A DNA stretch of 64,000 nt from Rutstroemia sp. NJR-2017a BVV2 (taxonomy: Eukaryota > Ascomycota > Leotiomycetes > Helotiales > Rutstroemiaceae), in contig NJPS01000051.1 in the NCBI GenBank assembly GCA_002946415.1, forward strand, positions 236,001 to 300,000. Direction: 5' to 3'. The notes below the pieces were generated by a model, which made no database searches, was not told the origin of the DNA, and saw only the letters and a program-made list of their open reading frames with translations. This document shows, one piece after another, positions 10,211 to 20,450 of this stretch. The position numbers and the translations under genes are program-made. Numbering within the stretch: position 1 is the first letter of the stretch; each line of letters opens with the position of its first letter.

Positions 10211-11739
10211 ACAACGAACTCTGTGATTGTTCGTATCATTCCATCAGAATCATACATCAATGCGACTAAGTTGTATACAGTTATTGAATATACTTGTCGA
10301 CGTAACTCGCCGCTATAGTTAAAGAAGTTAAATATCAATAATATCCATTATTACACTTATAAAATGTAAGGGACTTATATATCTTATAAAGATGGTCTAT
10401 ACTTCTGCACTGATTTAGAGATATCTTTGAGTCGAATAAAGCAGATAAAGGAGGCAATATATATAGTTTTGTCGGAACAATCATATGATAAGCATGTAGC
10501 TAGGCACGTAACTAGGCTAGTAGGTGCTCGCTTACCGAGCATAAAAGAGAGTTGAGTTGATCAATTCAACCCTTCTCTCTTTGTACAATTCAAGAGTATT
10601 TAAATGATGATTATTTGAACTGTGCTACTTCCACCTGACCAGGTCCAACCGACATTCATGAATAGTCTACCCGACTATTTGCGGACAAGGAAGATGTGAA
10701 GCAGAATCCACTCATATAAGCCATAATTGACACTCCTCAGGAGTGGCGTCACTTTTGGGTTCACAGAAGACCTTAAGCAGAAGAGCTTTTGTTATACGAA
10801 CTAAGATTATCGCTCTCTTCCTCCTTTAGATGATAATCCGGATAATCTTACAGAATACGGTTGCCTTGCTAGAAGCAGGTAGCTAGGTATCAAGTAGGGA
10901 TACTACTTATACAAATAGAGTTTATCAAGATCGTATAATCGGAGAGATCTGTTCTTCTACTCGACAGATAACTTACTAGCTAAGCTACTGAATCGAGATA
11001 CAAAACGAACTCGAGTTGAAACTCTCTTATTGCTAGTACGATACCTGAACTCTTTACTGAGTATTTAGGTCTCGACCTCCCTTTCCTCTGCTTCTACCGA
11101 GAACCGCCCTCTTCTCGAAGAAGTCGTATAGACCAGGAAATCTATACACAATCCAAAGTTCAAATCGCTTCCCTCCGCTCCTTCCGAGAACCGCCCCCTC
11201 TCCTCGAGGAAGTCGTATAGACCAGGAAATCTATACACAATCCAAGAGTTCATTCGAGAACTCTATACCGCCTCCTCCCTTCTTTTCTCCTTCCAAAAAT
11301 TAAAAAAGTTTTTAAATTCGAAGAGATTTAAATATAGAAAGTTTATTATATATAAAATATATAATCAGTTTAGTATTATAATAATTTAGATAGAAAGTTT
11401 AATTAAATAATTTATATAATAAGATTTCATTATAATTATTATATATTTCTAAATACTCTAGGTTTTAGCTCTATATATTGTTAAGGTTAGCGTTTGGGCC
11501 CGCAACCTTAAATTTGATATTGAAAAGAAGCTTTTTGCTCGACAGATCCCGTTATGGCTTCTAATTGGTCAACATTCTGGTCACAACACCACCGAATATG
11601 TACACTGTACGTACAGTATACAAGTCGGTGGTACAAAGTCGGAATAACATGTATCCGGCAACCCCTCTCTCTTCATGTATTTCCTCTTCGGCGCACCGAA
11701 AAGGTGCTCTGCCCTAAGTCCAACAACCACACCCTCAAA
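10211..11739. other. AT-rich degraded block
   Basis: No gene. Composition grows more AT-rich to the right; 11290-11470 is almost purely A and T. It contains a two-copy tandem repeat (11097-11245). The right end is the upstream region of the P450 gene. Heavy AT bias next to a retroelement fragment fits RIP-mutated repeat DNA, though the element type cannot be named. Confidence 0.55.
11097..11245. repeat. Two-copy tandem repeat, unit about 88 bp
   Basis: CCGAGAACCGCCC occurs at 11097 and 11184. The 36-base block AAGTCGTATAGACCAGGAAA...ATCCAA occurs unchanged at 11121-11156 and 11210-11245. The segment between differs by small indels. It adjoins the AT-only stretch. Confidence 0.85.
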
Positions 11740-13422
11740 ATGCCGTTCCTCTTCGACGTCGACTCAAGAGTCGTAATACTGCTCATAGGCGGAGTGGTAG
11801 CACACCAGCTTGCAGATTCAATCCTCCGATTCGTCAAGAACTTGATCTGGGACCCGCTGCCCGAGTTTAAAGGTCCATGGTTGGCACGTTTCACGGGCTG
11901 GTACAAGACTTATTATGAGGTTTTCAAGGGAGTATCTTGGACTCATCATGTGGAGGAATTGCACAAGCAATATGGTGAGCTGCCTCGTGGTGGATTATGA
12001 AGATGAAACGGAATGGGCAACGACTAGATTGCTGACGAGGGGGGATGGATATAGGTAGTGTGGTGAGGGTTGGACCGAATGAGGTTCACTTCTCAGACCC
12101 AGCAGCATATCATGCTATCTACAACAATAACAATCGGTGGGACAAGGAGGCTACCACCTACCAGGCATTAGTAGCAGATCATTCTTCAGTTGCATTCCTT
12201 AAATATGCTGACGCGAAAGAACGGAAAGAGATCATGCAACCACTCTTCTCCCGCCGGTCCATATGTGACATGCAAGAATTCATCCAAAGCAAGGTGTTGC
12301 TTCCCGAAGTCTCTATCAGAACGCTCTAACTCCTCTTAACAGGTCGACCGACTATGCGAAGTCCTAACAGCAAATAACTCCACCAACCAATCCTCCAATC
12401 TGTTCCTCGGACTTCGCTCTTTTGCTCTTGACGCTATAACCTCCTTCTGCTTCGCCACCTCTGCCAACGCCCTCTCCGTTCCCGACTTCCAATCCCCCAT
12501 CATCCTCGCCATGGAAGCAACCCACGACACCAACCCCCTCTTCAAACACTTCCCCATCCTCCGCATCCTCATAACCAACCTCCCCACCCACCTCTCCGCC
12601 ATCCTCTCCCCCCGCACCTCCGGCCTCGCCCACCTCCAACAAATGCTCGCCGCCCAAGTAAACGACGTGCTCGCCTCCCCCGCCAAACTCAACAACGCCC
12701 CCCACCGCACCATCTACCACGAACTCCTCAACCCGCCCCCAAACCGCGGGCACTCCGTGAAAAACAAACGGGACCTCATCGACGAAGCGCAAGCGCTCAC
12801 CTTTGGCGGTGTCGACACAGTCGGCAACACCCTCATGCTCGGGACCCACCACCTCCTCGACAACCCCTCCATGGTGCAAAGACTAAAATCCGAACTCATC
12901 TCCGTCTGGCCCGATGTCCACTCCCCACCCCCTAGATTCGAAGACCTCGAAAAACTCCCCTACCTCACCGCCGTCATCAAAGAATCCCTCCGCATCGGCC
13001 CCGGCGGCGTGCCGATTGGTCTCCCACGTATCGTGCCTCCGCCCGGCGCCACAATCTGCAACCATTCCGTCCCCGCGCAAACCATCGTCTCCATCGCCCC
13101 CTCATTCGTGCACTACGCCCCCGAAATCTTTCCCTCCCCAGAGACATTCCGTCCCGAGCGCTGGCTCGCAGAAGGAGAAGGAGCGCAGAATTCAGCGTTA
13201 GACAAATGGCTTGTTCCATTTAGTCGCGGGCCGCGCATGTGTTTGGGGCAGAACTTGGCTTGGTGCGAGTTGTACATGGTGTTTGCTGCTTTGTTCCGAC
13301 GATTCGATATGCAGCTTGATATGGGAGGCGTGAAGGCCGTAGATGTGAAATGGCATTCCTATTTCCTGCCGCTTTTCTTGGGGGAGCATTTGAGGGTTTT
13401 TTGTAAACCTGTTGAGGCTTAA
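11740..13422 (+). CDS. Cytochrome P450 monooxygenase, three exons
   Basis: Exons: 11740-11974, 12055-12293 and 12343-13422. The introns are 80 and 49 nt and the spliced frame gives 517 residues. A start at MPFLFDVDSRVV places a membrane anchor (VVILLIGGVVAHQLADSILRF) at the N-terminus; an upstream in-frame ATG at 11554 was not used because it would add an atypical 62-residue leader. Diagnostic motifs: YGSVVRVGPNEVHF, I-helix TFGGVDTVGN (the A/G-G-x-D-T oxygen-activation site), K-helix ESLR (ExxR), FRPERW, and the heme-ligand loop FSRGPRMCLGQN, which fits FxxGxRxCxG. It resembles ER-bound P450s of fungal secondary metabolism or detoxification (CYP65/CYP68-like); subfamily and substrate are unknown. 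No other biosynthetic gene is adjacent. The middle of exon 3 is markedly C-rich. Confidence 0.93.
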
Positions 13423-13956
13423 AAGGTGGGTTATACTTGCACTATCTTTTCTGGAGCGGTTTTTGGAGCGGTTTCGAGAGAGAAATTAGAGTGGAATTGT
13501 ATATCAATACGAAGAACGCAGGGCTGTCTTGCGTATGATGAATGAATGGTCTCAATTAAATATGTGGCACTCGCTCTTGCGATGACTTCAAAGAGGCGGA
13601 AAGTAGAGACTCGAACGCACACCTCAATTTTATTTAACCAGACTCTATCTATTCGCAATGCTGCTTCAGGAGAAAACTCAACTATAATAACTATCGCAGA
13701 ACGAATCTATGTATGAGATACAATAGTGCCATCTGGGCAGAGGAAGCAAATGCGTAGGAAACAAATAGTAGCAGAACACACCTCCCAACACCGTTCCAAC
13801 ATCAACAGTAGACCGAAGCCTGTTTGCAAATGCAAATGCACAGCATATCTGAAGGGTCAGATAACATGATGTACAGAATGTCTCGAGGACAAAAATACAA
13901 AGACTGTCCAACCATCCACACCCACTCCAGCTTACAAATATCCTTGTATAACATCT
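13423..13956. other. Convergent intergenic region
   Basis: This lies between the 3' ends of the P450 and the methyltransferase gene. No gene is supported. A stretch at 13540-13640 has a B-box-like word (rc GCGTTCGAGTCTC), but no tRNA fold could be made. Confidence 0.6.
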
Positions 13957-16421
13957 CTAATCCAGAATAACCACATCACTCCCATGCTTCGCCCTATCCA
14001 CCACAACTTTCCTCTTCTTTCTCTTCTCCTTTTCCATTTCTATGCGATCCACCTTCTCCAAATGCTTCCGCACAGACTCAAGCAAGATCCTCCCCACCAT
14101 CGGCGGAACCATGTTCCCAATTTGCCTCCGGATAGTACCTCCATGGAACTCCATCCACAGCGGAACGCTCTGCAACTGCGCGAGTTCGCGATTTGTGAGA
14201 CCGCGGCGCCCGCTCGGATGACCTTTCTGGGAACCGGATCCGCCCGTCATGATGCATGTGATGATTTTACTGGCGTCCCAGGGTGTGTACTTTCCTTTAT
14301 TGAATCGGGGGTGGTCCGGGTCGTGGTTAGACGCGTTGGCAGGGACGAGCGAGAGGACCGAGTCGGGAGTGGTGTATGGTACCATATCGTCGTTTGTGCG
14401 AGTGGACGGCGCCGCAGGGTCGTAGTGGGTGTAAGGTGGGAAGGAAGGAAGAGATTCTCCAGGACTGAGGCCGAAACGTTAATTTTTCTTGTTTCTGATG
14501 TTCAAAGGGGAGTCAAAGGGAAAAGAAGCAGAAATCACATACCAAGAAGCAATAATGATTAACCGTTTCCTACTCTGCGGTAGCCCATAACTCTGGAATG
14601 TCTTGATCCCCCAGCTAACATCATACTGTAGGTCTGTAAACATTCTGATTAGTGCATTAAATGTCTCTTTATGTCCCGTGTTCGTTATCCCGTATGTTTG
14701 CTCTAAAGTAGCAATTCTTGGGCGAGCTTTTGTAATTGCTTCACCTACACCGAAAAGACTAGCATAGTTGGATTCGTCGTTTTGACCTGGGCGTGTTTTC
14801 ACTGGCGAAAACATCTGGCACGGGGGCGAGAGATGTAGAACGTCTACGATGAAGTCTTCGGGATGACCAGGCAGAACACTGAAATCGTGAACTGACATTT
14901 CCAGAAACTCAGCAGGCGAGAAGTTCTTCTGCCAAGTTTGACCTGCATCGCCATTGATATCGACCCCGTAAAGCACTTTGAGTCCTGCTAGGGTTGCTCC
15001 ACAAGTCATCCCTCCAGCACCACAGTCTATGTCTCATTTTAGTCCAGATTTGTCGAAGTCATAAAACTTTCTAGTACTTACAGCAATCACCGAACGTGTA
15101 AGTACGTTTCATGTGCTCACATCCTTTTCCTTTGTCACATTCGGCTTCTGCGACGGACAATGCTCCTGCTCCTCTCAGTGTCGTATGTTCTTCTGTTGCC
15201 TTGCTTGCGCCACCGAGAACTGTGGGACCGCGCCAATCTAGTCTTCGAATGTCGGGTTTGATATGCTCTCCTTTCGTGCATTCATCTTCTGTCAGCATCC
15301 TTAAGATAGCCGACTTTCTTGACCGGGTTGGATCTTGCGCAACTCTTTCAACTTTGTTGTTATAGTTGGAAATATAACACCACCGCGCAACGAGAAGACC
15401 ATTGTCCTCCACCCACTTCTTCATTTCCTCCTTCGTGCCTTGAGGTACATCTGCTGGGTTGAAACGAGATGCCGGAAATCGCTTGTTGGTGCCAACCCAT
15501 TTCCTGGTTCTTAGAACACGGCTTAAGTCAATCTCAATTACACTTTGCTCGAGCAGTGAGCGATCGTCATCTGCATCGATTTCGTGAATGAAGACAAGTT
15601 CGTTCAACCTCTTAGGCAAAAGGCCGCCGAGATCTCGTGTACGCTTCACCTCCCAGCCACGCAGTCTGACCGAGTCGTCTGCAAGATTTTGCACCACAGC
15701 TTTGATCACCATAAATGTGTGTTCCGTAAGCTCAAGTGGCATGTCCGGAGTACGAAGCTCAACTAACATGCCGGCGCTAAGGAGCTCACTAGGCTTCCAT
15801 TCAAAAGACTCGATCTCTGCAAAGGGCGGCAAGATTTCAGCATTTCTTTTTGGGATCGATGATGGCTCCATACACAGTCGAAGGTTAGATATCTGCTCCT
15901 CCCTATCGGCTTGAGCTTCTGCCGCTTCCAAATCAATAATTATGGGCACCTGTAGAACATCAGGTCTGAGTAAATGAGGCTCCTCTGGCACTTCTAGCAA
16001 ATCGTAAATCTCCTCAATGTTATCAAAGGAGAAGCATTCATTGAAGAAAGAGGAAGGGTGTGGTTGCGTATGATCGCTTTCATTCGAGAATCTAATCGAT
16101 CCATCTATAGCCCCAGACATATTGACATCTGATGTGCTTTGTGCTGCAGGTAGAGCAGATTGGGTGAGTTCGGGAGGAGGAGTCGAGGCAGGCTCTGGTG
16201 AGCCACGCAGTGTGCATGATGACGCTACGGAGACAGCTGGTGAGGCTGCCCGTACTATGGAAAGTCAGAATTTGTCTGAATATCGTTTCTTACTGTCAAA
16301 TGATGGAGGTAAAAGGCGACTTGGAATTGTCTGAAGAGAGATACTTGCCGTCGTGCCCATCCGAGTCAATATCCATCACATCATCGTCCTCAATCAAAAT
16401 GGCCTCTGCCAAGCAAGACAT
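13957..16421 (-). CDS. rid: RID/Masc1-family DNA (cytosine-5) methyltransferase, four exons
   Basis: Exons: 16421-16349, 16254-15082, 15026-14543 and 14464-13957, giving 745 residues. Intron 1 uses GC-AG (GCAAGT...CATAG); the others are GT-AG. The start is MSCLAEAILIEDDD. A BAH-like region spans roughly residues 130-330. The catalytic domain starts at GDCYCGAGGMTCGA (motif I, SAM binding), then VLHLSPPCQMFSPVK with the catalytic Cys, LEQTYG (EQT where most C5 enzymes have ENV), YGLPQSRKRLIIIAS (QxRxR-like motif VIII) and RRQIGNMVPPMVGRIL (motif X). EQT and the PPCQ..SP loop are, as I recall, typical of RID (Neurospora) and Masc1 (Ascobolus), nuclear proteins needed for RIP or MIP of repeats in the sexual cycle. 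The basic tail KEKRKKRK may be a nuclear signal. All recognisable motifs are intact. Family call firm; activity inferred. Confidence 0.93.
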
Positions 16422-18265
16422 CTTCAAAGTGACCGCTGTTGTAAGTCAGCAAAAATTGAACTTTTCTGAGGTAATTGGTAAGAAAGTAATGAGCTATCGA
16501 GTAGAATAAACCGAAAGTTGAAATAAACCAACAAGACCACTGCTGTAGCTTGCAAATAGGCTCCAATGCAAAGTGGGTCAATATGGAGGAGTATAAAGTG
16601 AATTAATGGGATGAAAATGCGCTGAAGTTTGTGAAGTGAAGGTTGGAAAGTGAAGTATTTGACAGGAAGATAGTGTAACCGAGCGCAGGTAATCATATAC
16701 CGTGGAAGTTGAACGTTAGAAGAGCACATTAGATGAGTTCCAAAAGATGTGTTGAATATGACGACGATCCAACATGTATAGAATGCTGAAAGAAAACGAG
16801 CTGCCGTCATGAAGAAATGCCCTTGCATAGAAAGTGAAAGGAAGGCATTCCCAAAACTAGGATGAGGCCTTGTCTGCCTAGGTGAGCCAAATATAACACC
16901 AAGACTGACCATAGACCGCCGGTGGACTCCAAGTCAAACAGCCTGGTAGCATCCCACTTGTGATATGACTTTACTGTAGAGTAGGTCTTGCAAAGTAGAG
17001 AGAACGAAGTATCCATATAAAAACGAGATGGTTCATAGAAGTGAAAATTTGTAAGTATGAAAGCTTACGACTTGGCGTTCAAATCCAGTAAGAGCAAACC
17101 ACCATAATGCAGAAACCGAAATGGGAATAACTCACCAGAATTCACTTCATCCTCACTCCCAACCTCTCCTCTATTCATTTTCTTCTCCTTGCCCTTCCAA
17201 ACTGCTCTGTGCACCAAACTCATTTCACTCTGTCTATCCCAAAAATTATCCCAAAATCTCGCCGTTTTCCACAACAAATTGTTCTTCCAGAAACCAAATG
17301 CAAACAAAGGTGCCGTCTCACGGTCAAACCGTGTCAACTCCAACTCCCTCCGCCCAGGTGCTACACTGAGTGATGCGTATCCGTTGCTGCTCAAACCCAG
17401 ACCTTTGGCTATGAATTAATATTTACTCGTCATATAACATGGCCCCGAGTCGAGGGAACAGGGAACGGAGAAAGTCAAGAGAAAAGATGTGAAGTTCACA
17501 TAGTTACAAAAAGAACGTAGCACAAGGTGCCTGGCTAGTGGGAACTTACCAGTCGCCGAGTGTTAGGTGTACATATCATACCATATCCGCCAAATCCCAT
17601 ATAAGAGGAAAACTACGCAGATAGATAGATACAGGCGAATAAGATCCGAGGTTCTAGGGGAAAAGAAAAGCTGGTGGAAAAGTTCTAGAAGGATGTTCAT
17701 TATTTCGTACCTTTTGAGCCGAACCACCACGGGATTCCTCCTCCCCTCCGCGACGCCAGGGAAACACTCATAGCAATTGCGCAGCGATTGAATACAAAGC
17801 ATACTGTCGGAACACCAGTTGATGTTGTTTTGCTTAGGAGATTATTTTGGATGAGGTTCAAAGATGGAAATCAAGGAAACCGATACAGGGATAAGGGCAC
17901 GATCCTAGTATGAGGCATCACGTGTAGGGTTTTGGCGTGGTCACACCAAGTTCTAGCTGGTCATATAGACATAGGAGTAGGTTCTGGAATGGTTATCTAT
18001 TATGGACGGAGACATAGTTATCTAAAGCTATCATGACCTTTGCTACCAAAGGCATTCCCTTGCGGATGCGTGCTCTGTTTGTTCTTCTTGCTCCAAGACC
18101 TCTTTTCGTGACAGATTAAGCTAGATCTTTTCGTACCAGAAGCATTATTCGAGTCCACCTGTATATTTTAAGAGCTTCTGATTCATCTTCGCCCGGCCCT
18201 GTGAAAGTCGTCGTACTCTTGAATATAGCCCATTTCGGAAAGATACACCTTGAATTTTATCGACT
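16422..18265. other. Region without a firmly supported gene
   Basis: The stretch upstream of the RID gene contains its promoter and leader. Two minus-strand frames (17802-17563 and 17420-17065) look partly protein-like, but they could not be joined into a clean model. 17800-18265 shows nothing that I can support; it precedes the 3' end of SEC65. Confidence 0.45.
17065..17420 (-). CDS. Possible exon of an unrecognised protein
   Basis: The frame reads GLGLSSNGYASLSVAPGRRE and FGFWKNNLLWKTARFWDNFW, then a Lys/Glu-rich end. It opens after a plausible acceptor (TATTAATTCATAG) and offers a donor at NSG|GTGAGT. A strong donor (GACTGGTAAGT) lies upstream near 17550, preceded by a hydrophobic frame (LIRLYLSICVVFLLYGIWRI, 17563-17802), but a TAA separates the two in frame. 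It could be a small multi-exon gene or noncoding DNA. Confidence 0.25.
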
Positions 18266-19173
18266 TCAACCCTTCACTTTCTTCTTCTTATCCTTCTTCT
18301 TCGACTCCGTCGGTGCGCCACCGGATGGGCCGCCCATATCTGGCATTCCCGGGATTTGTCCTTGCATCTCAGCCATCATGTCCTTGAAGAAATTCTCACT
18401 GACTCCACCACCCGACAACGCCGCACTATAATATGGCAATATTTCGCCCATCTTCCATCCCTGGGGCACAGCAGGTCTGACTAAAGGTTTGCTTGGATCT
18501 GGTGGGGGAATACCGCCTATTCGGGGTTGCATCGCGGTGGCTTCGGTGGTCGGATTGGTTTGTAGATGTGTCGAGATTAAGGTGTAGAGGTGATGTTCTG
18601 CAGACAGTGTTAGCGCTAATGGAATTCAGTTCAATCCTCCCTCTCGAGAGTGAAAGACGGTTCTGGGAATGACATACTGTTCTTGACAGCAGGATTTGAC
18701 TTAATGTTAACCTTGACTCTCCCCGGATTCGCCCAATCCTTTGGATGTGTCTTAAGCGGTTCAAACAATGTCTCAATCCTTAATCTAGAACAAGCCGCCA
18801 CAATTTCCCTTGCAATTGGATTCTTGACAGCGAGCTTCTTTCCCACCCGTCTTCCCTCCGCTCGACTCCTCGTCGCATCGAAGTAAATAGGATAGATACA
18901 TTGGAAGTCCTTATACTTAGAGCTATCCTCCGTAGACTTAAACATCGTGCCATCGGGAGCAGTTGTGATTTGAGCATTCGCCGCTGAGAATGGGATGTTG
19001 GAAGGGTTGATTTGAGCAGCTTTGGCATTTGGCGGTGGTGCGCGAGAAGGTGCGGCTTTTGCTTTGATGATGTCGCGGTCGGAGAAGTCAGACGCTACGT
19101 CAGAGATATCGGCCTCAGAGGGATCGCTGGCGACATCGCTGTCTTCGACCTCTTCAATTCGTGCATGCGACAT
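18266..19173 (-). CDS. SEC65: Signal recognition particle subunit SRP19/Sec65, two exons
   Basis: Exons 19173-18678 and 18597-18266 are joined by an 80-nt GTATGT...CTGCAG intron with a GCTAAC branch site; the product is 275 residues. The SRP19 core is clear at residues 90-160: FQCIYPIYFDATRSRAEGRR, VGKKLAVKNPIAREIVAACS and EPLKTHPKDWANPGRVKV. An acidic N-terminal arm precedes it. A C-terminal extension ends in a Lys-rich tail (KKKDKKKKVKG), as in fungal Sec65; the length is close to yeast Sec65 and about twice that of the animal protein. SRP19 binds the SRP RNA arm and lets Srp54 join, so it serves co-translational ER targeting; assembly starts in the nucleolus. The U2 snRNA gene lies about 500 bp upstream on the same strand. 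Confidence 0.95.
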
Positions 19174-19569
19174 TGTGCTTTGGCTTTTGTCGTTGTTGAG
19201 GTAAGGTTGCGCAAGAGGACAAATAAAAGTGTGGGGTGGTGGGGTGTGAGTTTGTGAAGCAGAAGCTTTGTACTAGAAGCGAAGATCTTGGCGTGTGGCC
19301 TGGATATTTTCTAGCAGGCACAGTTGGCGCGGTTGAGAGCGCGAAACACGTTTCCTAGGGAAAGAAGAAACTTTGTCCAAATACGTCCAAAATCCATGGT
19401 TTATTCTTGCGACAGTTGATATATATCTTCTAAAAGAGGGTGAGAACGGCGAGATGAATTGAAAGCAGAAGTCGATGGATGCTAGCATCGGTATTTATAC
19501 AATAGCATCCATCCTTTGGGATTTCCTAGATTGACCGCGCCCCCTTATTACAGTACACAGCCTCCCTCC
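19174..19569. other. Upstream region of SEC65
   Basis: Promoter-side DNA of SEC65 reading toward the U2 gene. No coding feature is supported; a short frame at 19273-19488 lacks any family signal. Confidence 0.5.
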
Positions 19570-19628
19570 ACTCTCCACCACAGTACTGAACTCTCCACCA
19601 CAGTACTGAACTCTCCACCACAGTACTA
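19570..19628. repeat. Three-copy 20-bp tandem repeat
   Basis: The unit ACTCTCCACCACAGTACTGA is repeated head to tail at 19570, 19590 and 19610 (the last copy is one base short). It sits about 60 bp beyond the 3' end of the U2 RNA gene. Confidence 0.9.
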
Positions 19629-19689
19629 GCAAACCTCAAACTCTTCTCCACCCTCCTAGATCAACCAGGAAAAGTGATGAAAAGCATGT

Positions 19690-19881
19690 CGCATCGCCTG
19701 GAGACAGTGTAAAGACCAGGGACACAGCGCACCGAAGCCTGAATGCACGCAAACAGGACATCGGCACAGAAACAAAAAATTCGATTAACTTGTTGGCTGG
19801 GGAGTGGCCCCAAGTCCAGCGGTTAAACTGGAACAGAACAGATACTACATTTGATCTTAGCTTATTTGAGAAGCGTTTGAT
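19690..19881 (-). ncRNA. U2: U2 spliceosomal snRNA
   Basis: Read on the minus strand, the RNA begins near ATCAAACGCTTCTC and contains GCTAAGATCAAATGTAGTAT followed by CTGTTC, which holds the invariant branch-site-pairing GUAGUA. Stem-loop IIa can form (CCAG-TTTAACCG-CTGG), then IIb (TGGGG-CCACT-CCCCA). An Sm site follows (AATTTTTTG), and the 3' part ends in a stem-loop IV-like hairpin (CCTGG...CCAGG). Length (about 190 nt) and domain order fit U2. The 5' stem I is shortened compared with the common GGCCTTTTGGCT form: here GCTT and AAGC pair around CTCAAAT. Ends are approximate. It would act in the nucleus in the U2 snRNP, pairing with intron branch sites. It is the only complete copy seen in the window. 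Confidence 0.88.
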
Positions 19882-19964
19882 GAGGAGAAAAGAGGTATTA
19901 TGATGGGCGAGGAAGGGTGGTTATATACATCTTCGAGGTGGTGGTGTTTGTATTGTTTGCACAG

Positions 19965-20030
19965 GATGTTTGGTATGTTTGGTATGTTTGGTAGTTATGT
20001 TTGGTATGTTTGCTGTGTTTGATATGTTGG
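19965..20030. repeat. TATGTTTGG-type minisatellite upstream of U2
   Basis: Five to six imperfect 9-10 base units (tatgtttgg and variants) lie about 85-150 bp upstream of the U2 5' end on its promoter side. No promoter role can be shown. Confidence 0.75.
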
Positions 20031-20450
20031 AGGTGATGCGGCGATGACACGATGTTGAGTCACAACGAGTAATTGTTAGGCGACAAATTACTTCCGAGTG
20101 GCCTGTATCTTGTATATGCGTCTCTCGTCGATACTTGCATTGTCGCTCTTCTGATTTTGAAGGCACCAAGCTGATGACAGTTACTCTAAAGGCCATATGT
20201 CATACCCAATCACTGGGGTTGACGAAGTACATTGGGGCAGAGTTGACTCTACTTCTGCTGGATGCAATAGGACCTTTTCAAGTGATATTTTGCTGATCTC
20301 ATTGACGGAGATTGTAATATCTATGGATACTGTCCGGATCCTTCATCCCACAACATCAAAAGCATACTTTTCCAAATCCTTCTTCCAACCTAACTGTCAC
20401 AGATACCTTATACTGAAATAACCACCGAAAAAGGAGTCCAAAGCCTCAAA

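Noticed and set aside
11554..11739. Upstream ATG for the P450
   Set aside because: It would add a 62-residue polar leader before the membrane anchor, which is unusual for ER P450s.
12364..12879. Long minus-strand frame antisense to the P450 (Val/Gly/Glu-rich)
   Set aside because: It overlaps the conserved P450 exon, and its composition is the mirror of the C-rich third positions in that exon. No family motif.
13540..13640. Possible tRNA on the minus strand (B-box-like GCGTTCGAGTCTC)
   Set aside because: No acceptor stem or A-box at the right distance could be paired.
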